Assembly (NCBI GenBank): GCA_009746045.1
Contig: RPFO01000015.1
Span: forward strand, 667,529 to 729,528
Origin: Mesostigma viride
Taxonomy: Eukaryota; Streptophyta; Mesostigmatophyceae; Mesostigmatales; Mesostigmataceae
DNA: 62,000 nt
Reading direction: 5' to 3'
A program made the position numbers and the translations under genes. This document shows positions 54,645 through 62,000 of the stretch, piece after piece (positions within the stretch are counted from its first letter, which is position 1; each line of letters begins with the position of its first letter). Under the pieces are notes generated by a model. It saw only the letters and a list, made by a program, of their open reading frames with translations. It had not been told where the DNA came from and ran no database searches.

Positions 54645-57600
54645 ATGGCCTCTAATCATTCTCTGGGGGGTGGTATGTCACCTATTTCCCAACGTATGTC
54701 AGGTAATATGGTGGAGATGTCCACTAACACGGACTTACCTTCTACTACTAATAATGTTAATGCTAGACGGGAATTGGATACTGTGCACCATCTTACCCCT
54801 CAAGGTGATTCCCTACGTACTAGAATATCACCTCCTGCTACCCCTTCCTTCTACTTGCGCCGTACCCCTTCTGGAGCCCCTCTAACTCATGAGGAGCGGG
54901 TACGTACGTGTTACTAGGGCTCAAAGGGAAGCATCCCTTCCCCCTACATATACCCCAGCCCCAGTGGCTACAGCAGCCCCTACTGATAATGCAGCTCCTA
55001 CTACTGCAGTTTGTGTTGCCCCTACTGCTCCTTCTGTTACTACGACTTCATATGTGCCTCCTTATGGTTTGGGTCGTAGTCAGGCTCCTATGGGCCCTAG
55101 TGGTCGTCCCAGCGCTGTGCCCACCAGTCCCCCTGTCGCCTGGTCCTACCCTGATACCGCTTATGAGGCTGCACAAGCTCCATCGTGTGTGGCTGATTTA
55201 GAAATAAATAGTGATTTTAGTACCTTGTTAAGCCTCCCACGGTCCTTAATTTAGGACTTTGTCCTAAATTAAAGACCAATTTACTATAACCGAGGTACCG
55301 GGGGGGGGGTCACTATATGGACCGTACCCCATGTGGACCGTACCCGGCATGATGTACCCGACCCGTGGTACCGGCACATGGTACCCGGATTCCGTACCCG
55401 GGTACCGGGTATAATGGCGGGAAAGTAGGTACCTCGACCAAAAATATAACCGATTTTGGAGCGAAAAAGTGGGTGCGGGAATGATCTGAGGTGGATATGG
55501 CGACCTGACAATCGTGGCCGGCGTTTTCACGTGCGTTTATCATTTCGGGCGCCCAGTAGCAAAAACGAAAGGTCGTTGGTTATGCTTAAAGGCTGTGAAA
55601 TTTTCTGCGCAAGTTTTTATGTGTAGCGCTGTAGCACAGCGGCACAACACAAATGGGTCGCAGATCGCCTGCTCGCGGAGGGTCGATTTTGGCACAAACA
55701 TGTTAGTGTATTAGCAATGGTGGTGCGAATCAAGCCAGGAAATTTTGTGGACGATTTTGATTGTAGTCTGGAGTTTATAAACGGAGTATTTGACATGGGA
55801 GCGCCTGGGCCGTGATATTCTTGCCCGATTTCCATTGTCGACCATGTTTTAGGGACGTTCAGGCTGGGCAGCGAGCGCACCTTATAGGTCTTCACTTTCG
55901 GTATTTCTTGGACCTAGAACGCAGCACAAGCGTGGTTTATATCATTTTCGAACCGGTTGGCCAGCTTTGGTGCGCTCAGCTCTCGGAAAGCTGACCTCGC
56001 TGCGGATTTTAGCGACTTTTTTGCAACCATCTGGAATGAGGCGACGTAAGTAGCAGGTACGTGCCGGGGTGCCCTAGATCATGAGTGTAACTGGCAACGC
56101 TGTCGTGGTGTTTTGAGTCAGTAAGCTATGCCTAAAAAGAGGGGACGCTCTCTGTGCACATAACTGTCACACATAGTTGGTTTACGTCATACAACTTTTT
56201 ACGTCTCTATCTTCGTCGTCCGCTGCAGCTAAAACACACATGCGTAAGAGCAGTTTTACTCATGTGTTAGTTATAAACCATGGTCCTATGGCCTGCAGTC
56301 GTTCAGGGTGTTCTCAGACAGTATATACAATATGGTTTACGTGTTACATGCACCCTGAATTGGCTCACAAAGCGTTGCATGTTAGCACAACGTTGTTCTG
56401 TAACTTGATTTGGCTGCATTCATGTGTTAGTTGCAATGCAAATGCAATGTTTTTTCATCGCTGGGTGGTGGCCAGCATGTCCGTGATGTCAAAGAAGGTG
56501 TGGCATATGCTTAGAGAAAGTTTACCGCAAGGGGTGGGCCATGTTCAAGCCGGGCAACCTCAGCAACCATGCAACCGTATATTGCATTACCTGCACCATC
56601 TGTGACACCGTTAAGCACGCGTATATATAGAGGCAGCCACAGCAGGGTATGGCCTTGTTATACGCTGCCCCGCCATCCCAAGGCCTCGTAGGGTCCCCTA
56701 GCGCTTGTAAGATGCTCAAGGGACCGTGTGGATAGCATGGTCATGCGTTGACACTAATTGGTCCTATTGGTCCTAAAATCTCATTTTGACCAAATTCGCG
56801 GTTTGAGGCCTGCCATGGGCCAGGGTCCACTCAGGCACTAAATGTAATTATTTGAGCCCAGGTTTTTGTCCAAAATTCAAAAAGTGTGTTATCTGTCAGT
56901 GGTAAAAATGCCAGGGTCAAAATTTGATGTTTGCACATATATTTTTTAATTCAAACTGGTCCTAAAATAAGGACTTTTCTTGGGAACATGGACACTTACA
57001 TGATAAGAATTATGACCACTACGCCTACTCGTCTGTTAGGGAAGAATATACTGTTCCATACATGTATGGTCATGCACCTGAAGCTGTGGCTCCTTCCAAA
57101 CCTCTGGTTAAAACCTATCCCAGCCCCACGTTCCTACCTCCCTTTGTATCGGATGAGGATGGTGGGCCTATTGGTACATATGACCCTGCCCACCCCCCTA
57201 AGCCCCCCTCTCTACCTTTGTTTGCTAATATCCCTATTAATATCCTTGTTGGATGGGTTATTAAGTCTACCCCCCAACAATTCTTTACCTTTGTCATGCT
57301 ACTAACTCAGAATACTGAGTCCTGGCAAAACCATAGTAGGTGGCGCCTACCTGATTCAGTGCTAGTTCCACACTACCTTACTAGTAACCTGGATCACGTC
57401 TGAACTAGCTACTGTTATTCAGTGTTCGAGTCGCTTGCCTCCCATGCCTACCCCAACTCTGTCGCTGAGTTATTTAAGCGTCTAGAAAGTCACCTAGTCC
57501 CGCCAGATTCAGATTGGCAGGACAGGTTGGCCTAGTTTGGAACCCTCCAGCAGGGTACAAAGTCCTTTAAAGACTATATGAAAGAATTTGATTCACAAAT

Positions 57601-57798
57601 GGTTAGGATTAGGGATCTGTCGGGTTCAGAGGTCCGTGCCCGTTATCTGCAGGGTCTTAACAAGCCTCTCCTCCGTGAAGTTAAACGTGAAATTTCTGCC
57701 TACCGCTTTCGTGATCTACCTCTTAAGCTGGTTCGCCAGCATCTCCTACGCGTGGCAGATTTCTTCACTACCCCTTTTCCTACCCGTACTCGTGTGCA
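54645..57798 (+). pseudogene. gag: gag of element F, N-terminal and capsid parts, interrupted
   Basis: Starts at the ATG at 54645, runs Ser/Thr/Pro-rich with a frameshift near 54900, and is cut near 55254 by an insertion. It resumes near 56966 with a proline-rich stretch (APEAVAPSKP) and a capsid: a NIPINILVGWVI segment, then (57540-57790) GTLQQGTKSFKDYMKEFDSQ and LVRQHLLRVADFF, which parallel GKLRQGTTPYREFLSKFEAS and IQRYLLQVADVV of element C. Stops near 57401 and 57532 disable it. The hAT-type element follows at 57799. Confidence 0.7.
55254..56965. mobile_element. unclassified insertion in element F gag
   Basis: Gag sequence is lost near 55250 and returns near 56966. The two edges carry inverted sequences, GTCCTTAATTTAGGAC at the left and, reverse-complemented, GTCCTTATTTTAGGAC at the right, 15 of 16 matching, each close to a palindrome. 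AGGACTTT at both edges might be an 8-bp target duplication, but alternatives exist, so exact ends and superfamily are open. Inside is a cluster of GTACC-containing repeats (55290-55435). An ORF of about 140 codons (56177-56605) has no recognised domain. Confidence 0.5.
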
Positions 57799-59687
57799 CA
57801 GTGAACAGCCATACGGCGTATAATACGCCGTATGGCGCGTATTATACGCCATACGCAAGATTTCCGTATGAAAATGGGAAAGTGCGTATTTTTTGCGTAT
57901 TGCGTATTTTTTGCGTATTTTTTGCGTTAGAACCTCGTTCGAAGTAGCTTCTGGCATCATTTTGGACGGCACGTGGAGCCGGAACTAGATGCAGGTGCCA
58001 AGCTGGCCGTGCATGTACGACTGTACGTGCATTGCTGCAGATTGCTGCGTGTCGGACTAGGGTCTAGGAGACGAAGGACGAGGAAATTAGGTGACGAAGT
58101 TACACCCTCCGCATTGGTAGATTTACTAAATAATTATGAGGCTGGGCGCCGGCCACCTGCAAACGATAAATAAAACAAAAGATTTTCAATTAACTAATTC
58201 CTGAGTGTACTCCCCTGTAGTTTTTCTAGCTACCAAACAAACAAAGAACGTGTAAATAAATATTCTTAGACTGCCAAGAGCTCTTCTTTTGCGGTAAAAA
58301 ACAAAGAAATATGAAATCTCTGGCTGAAAAATGTGCTTTTACTAGCCGTAAGAGCAGTGCATCCGGCTGGGTTATACAAAACAAACAAAGAATTATTAAA
58401 TTTTGCAGCCAGTTCAACGGTTGTTCGGTAACCAAACAAACAAACTAATAATTAATTAATTGGGCGGGCACGGTAGCACTTTCAACCAATAAAACGCTAT
58501 TGTCTAATTCCGAAGGGCCTTTCGGCTGAACTGATTAAAACTACCAATGCGGAGGGTGTATGTTGTCTGCCAACAAGGGCGCGCATCTGGCACCTAACAT
58601 TTAATCGTAGCACAATTGACATCCAGGCACCATGGCTAGCGACGGTGATGGTGTGGGTCTATGGAACACGATGATAATGGGGCCGACGAGATGCAGGCCG
58701 TATTCGAGACTGTCTGGACACACATCATGAAAGAACAGACTCTCAACAAGAAAGGGCAGCCGACAGGTAACTACTAGCTCAGTGACGTGCACACTTTTGG
58801 ATGCAAAATTCTCGGGTTCTACCACCCGAGCAAGGCTAGCACCCGCCATATCATGGGCGCTACGTATGCGAAGGAGGCAAGAGTGAGCGAGTGCAAGAGG
58901 CCGCCGGAGGCATTACGTCGCAGGCTGCGGGGTATTTGGTGTGACTCGCGATGCACATAAATGCCTTATTTAGCCATGCAGGCTGCTGCTAGCCAGCCAC
59001 CGTACCATATGTGTTAATTAATGGTTTAGGGAAGCTGGGTCGGGTTGCTGGCATGCATGCTATCCTGCACGCTAGCCACATTGTTGGCAGCCCGTATGGA
59101 TTCTTGCTTCATGTAGATCAATATTGCATGGTGGCCTACCACGAGTAGGCAAGATGTCTGTTTCTGGCACAATGTCTTATTACTTTTGGCAAGTTGGCCG
59201 ACTGACCATGTGCAGTATTTCAGTCCTAGTATAGCCATTCCATGCAGTGATGGCATGGTTTTTTAACTTCAACATACAGTAATGGTGGCAGCGATCTCTA
59301 TACCACTGCAAGTGTCAATGTGCATGCATATCTACTTGTGTTATTATCCTTTTCAGGTGTGCACTGATTGTGCATACAACTTTGTTATTTTGTGCTATTT
59401 ATAGACATTATTAATAACAACAGATGTACAATGCTTGTATTTGTAGGCATGCAGCGAGGGCAACGGCAATATTATGTGATGATGTGTTAAATAAAGGCAA
59501 GTGGTGTTGCAAGAACACAAAAAAAAACATGCCTGATTGGTCAGAATGTTGAAGAACCCCCTGAACCATGCAAAAAACAGCATTTTCAAGAGTCCCCGTA
59601 TGATTTGCGTATTATACCCCGTATGGCGTATTATACACCATACCCATGGGCCCCGTATGATTGCGTATTGCGTATGGCTGTACACTG
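57799..59687. mobile_element. hAT-type non-autonomous DNA transposon in element F gag
   Basis: The 1,889-bp unit begins CAGTGAACAGCCATACG and ends with the inverse CGTATGGCTGTACACTG (16 of 17 matching). It is flanked by an 8-bp duplication CGTGTGCA (57791-57798, 59688-59695). Eight-bp duplications with CAGTG-type ends are typical of hAT elements. The gag frame reads across the empty site. Subterminal GCGTATT repeats and a 12-bp palindrome (57810-57834) occur at the left. No transposase ORF is present. Confidence 0.88.
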
Positions 59688-59695
59688 CGTGTGCA

Positions 59696-60158
59696 TAACC
59701 TTATTCTCTCCCCTGAGGAAGAATCCTCCTACGTTGAAGAACTAGATATATGTGTTATTGATATTTCTGCTCTTGATGTATCCCACATTACTTGTTATCA
59801 CTGTAAGGAGGTTGGGCATCTTAAACGGGAGTGTCCTAAATGTTTGTCAGGTGCTCCCCCTCATCCTGATGCCCGCCCCCCTCTTGCCCCTCAGAGGGCC
59901 CCTATTCGCCCTACCCTAGGCCGTTCGTCTACCACTACCCCCAACCCTAGGTTGAATGCTTTGCAAGCAGCCTCCCCTGGGGTTCCCTACTCTGATTTGC
60001 CTCCCGAACCCTCTTCCTTCCCTCGTGAATCTCCACCAGTGGCCTTTTCGCCGGGGTCTCTACCAGGGTTCTCTCCTGTGGATTATGGGGGGGAGGGGAA
60101 ACAGCTAGTAGACCTGTCAGCCGGGGGTAACCTAGGCAGGTCCATAGTGCCCCGTTAA
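59696..60158 (+). pseudogene. gag: nucleocapsid end of element F gag
   Basis: Continues the frame broken by the hAT-type element. The acidic segment LSPEEESSYVEELD is followed by zinc knuckle CYHCKEVGHLKREC (59793-59834), closely parallel to CFMCSEVGHLKRDC of element C. A Pro-rich tail ends at 60156. Confidence 0.75.
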
Positions 60159-60178
60159 TCAATAGTACAAATTTTTGT

Positions 60179-60843
60179 TTACCTGTATTTGTTACTACTG
60201 TGGATGCTAATTCTACCTTTCCCTCTCGTGTTAGGCCACTCATGTTTTTAAAGGGTGGTTTAACTGTTCCTTTCTCTGTTGTAGATCCCTTCCTACACAG
60301 TAACGACTTACTTAATGTTTCTGTTCTTGTTGATAGCGGTGCAGCCAGCTCATTTGTGAGTGAGGCATTGGTTAGTGTGACGATTTAGGATTAACGCCTA
60401 CACCTCACCCTATACCTGTTACTGTACATTACGCTGATGGCCGTACTAGTCACTCACCCGGTACAGTCTCCCTACCCCTTGTTATTCAGGGTCGTCCCAT
60501 TCATCTGGTGGCTGCTACAGGCCCTATCACCACTGCCGATGTGCTGTTAGGCCTGGATTGGCACCAGGATAGTAAAATTACTATTAACTATGATACGATA
60601 GTAATTTGGTTACCTGATAACACCTACTGGCTACCTGAACGCCACTATAAAAGTGAGAAATTATCCTTGGTGGATATTACCCCTGTACCTCCTTCCGAAC
60701 CTATTGTACGTTCCACTTCTGAAGTATTAATGTCTGAAACAGAACTACGAGCAGAACTTAAGGAAAATGGTTACCTACTATGTATGTTCCTACAATTAGA
60801 AGTTGAGAAGGTTGACTGTCCTACCAATACAGTACGTGTATGA
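60179..60843 (+). pseudogene. pol: protease region of element F
   Basis: VLVDSGAASSFV carries the canonical DSG active site (Asp codon near 60332). A frameshift or stop near 60386 splits the domain; the second half has VLLGLDWHQD, matching IIGLDWL in C. The frame ends at 60841. Confidence 0.8.
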
Positions 60844-62000
60844 AATAGGAGTAGGATTCAATAAAACAGAATTAGCCAGATATATGGCTGTAATAGATTA
60901 GTCGAAGGTCTTTGAAGAGAAGACCCCTTCTTATCCCCCTCCTCGTTCTGTGCTACACCATGTGGTGGGGACGGTGCGGTACCTACCCATTCTCCGATGT
61001 ATCAGATGGGTCCTTCCGAGTTGATAGAGTAAAAGAAAATACTTGTTTCTTTGTCAGAGGCTGGATTAATTGAACCTAGTAACTCACCCTATTCTGCGGG
61101 TGTCCTACTTGTACCCAAACCTAATGGTAAATTTCGCCTGGTTACCGACTACCGTAAACTAAACGACATTACCGTTAAGTCTAAATATCCCCTACCCAGA
61201 ATAGATGATATATTTAATAAGGTGAAAGGGTCTACCTGTTTTACTGTGCTAGATTGTGCGGATGGCTTCTGGCAGCTGCGTATTGCTCCAGAAGATTGCC
61301 ATAAAACCGCTTTTGCCACCCTCTATGGTCACTATCAGTTTAGAGTCGCTGCGATGGGTCTATGCAATTCTCCTGCCTCCTTCCAAATGCTGATGAACGA
61401 GGTCCTTAGACCCGTTATGGGCAACTCTAACCTACCGCAAGTCTCTTCTGATCTTAAGGACCCTACCTTCTCTTCTGTCCCTATCTCGGAACATGCTCGT
61501 TCCTGTGCCCAAGCCTATTTGGATGACATCCTTATCTATTCCCCCGATTTTGAGGAGACCCACCTCTCTGATGTAAAGAAGGTACTGGATATTATGGCTG
61601 CTAATTCTCTGTGGGCTAGAAGGGCCAAGGTTCGGTCTGGGAGAAGTGTACCTTTTCTAGGCCATGTTCGCTCTGATCAAGGTGTTTCTACCGATCCTGA
61701 CAAGACCAGGTCTATACAGGATTGGCCTACTCCTACGGATGTTAAAAGTGTGCGTAACTTTTTAGGTATTGCTTCTTACTACCGACGATTTATTCCTCAT
61801 TTTGCCACTATTGCGGCGCCTATCAACCACTTATTAAAGAAAGACATACCTTTTATTTGGAGTGACGAGTGTCAGAAGGCGTTTGAAACATTGATGTCCC
61901 TGTTACTCTCTCCTCCTGTTCTCATCCTATACCAGACACCTCCGAACCCTTCGTGGTAGCTACCGATGCTAGTAAAGTAGCTATTGGTGGTGTATTACTC
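60844..62000 (+). pseudogene. pol: reverse transcriptase region of element F, cut by window end
   Basis: The RT start has a stop at about 60899 and another just before 61033. From 61051 the frame is open with LVTDYRKLND, VLDCADGFWQL, GLCNSPASFQ and YLDDILIYS, followed by the connection region. It shifts near 61935, and RNase H begins (VATDASKVAIGGVL) at the window edge. RT is strongly similar to that of C. Confidence 0.88.

Larger units (their letters stand above)
52806..62000 (+). mobile_element. LTR retrotransposon element F (Ty3/gypsy, related to C), truncated by window end
   Basis: It starts with an LTR-like sequence (52806), then a hybrid-binding-domain ORF, gag with capsid and zinc knuckle, protease and RT up to the window edge. 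The gene order matches element C, and capsid, protease and RT are clearly related to it. It is older: stops and frameshifts are present, and two insertions (about 55254-56965 and 57799-59687) break gag. No 3' LTR is inside the window, so the end is unknown. C and F differ strongly in codon use, F being AT-richer. Confidence 0.85.

Overview
This 62 kb window is eukaryotic repeat DNA: a nested pile of transposable elements with no cellular gene I can recognise. There are LTR retrotransposons of both Ty1/copia-like and Ty3/gypsy type, a long AAC microsatellite, MITE-like DNA transposons, and no rRNA, complete tRNA or conserved single-copy gene. Mixed base composition, chromovirus-type gypsy elements and large copia-like elements would fit an alga or other member of the green lineage. 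That is inference; the sequence alone does not fix the organism.

Layout. 243-1596: piggyBac-like MITE with TTAA target duplications. 2564-11789 (+): element A copy 1, a decayed copia-like element with two small non-LTR insertions. 12034-12564: (AAC)n. 13277-51487 (+): element E, a second copia-like element of the same type, about 8.8 kb of its own sequence spread over 38 kb. Inside E lies element C (15493-40382, +), an 11.8 kb gypsy chromovirus. Inside C lie element A copy 2 (21826-30344, -) and element D (33018-37588, +). A second D copy, D' (45459-49971, -), sits in the 3' part of E. 52806 to the window end (+): element F, a gypsy relative of C, broken by an unclassified insertion and a 1.9 kb hAT-type MITE (57799-59687). 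All six complete LTR elements have matching LTR pairs and 5-bp target duplications (A1 TCCGC, E GCTAC, C GGAGC, A2 GGATC, D CACAT, D' CAGAC), so insertion order is fixed: E first, C into E, A2 and D into C, D' into E.

How the parts work. A and E form an unusual copia-like group: a very long gag extension, gag starting almost directly after the 5' LTR, pol ordered integrase - protease-like - reverse transcriptase - RNase H (usual copia order is protease before integrase), HGDD at the RT active site, DTQ or DTN in place of the retropepsin DTG/DSG, short integrase D-E spacing, and LTRs that do not begin TG and end CA. C and F are gypsy elements that share a small separate ORF upstream of gag resembling the RNase H1 N-terminal / caulimovirus viroplasmin RNA-DNA hybrid-binding domain; C also has a large ORF of unknown function after its chromodomain. 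D and D' are non-autonomous copia elements that keep only a shortened gag, a protease with DSA at the active site, and an unexplained second ORF.

The best candidates for new biology are the rearranged pol of A/E and the hybrid-binding ORF of C/F. Protein family calls rest on motif recognition by eye; element boundaries rest on direct sequence comparison.
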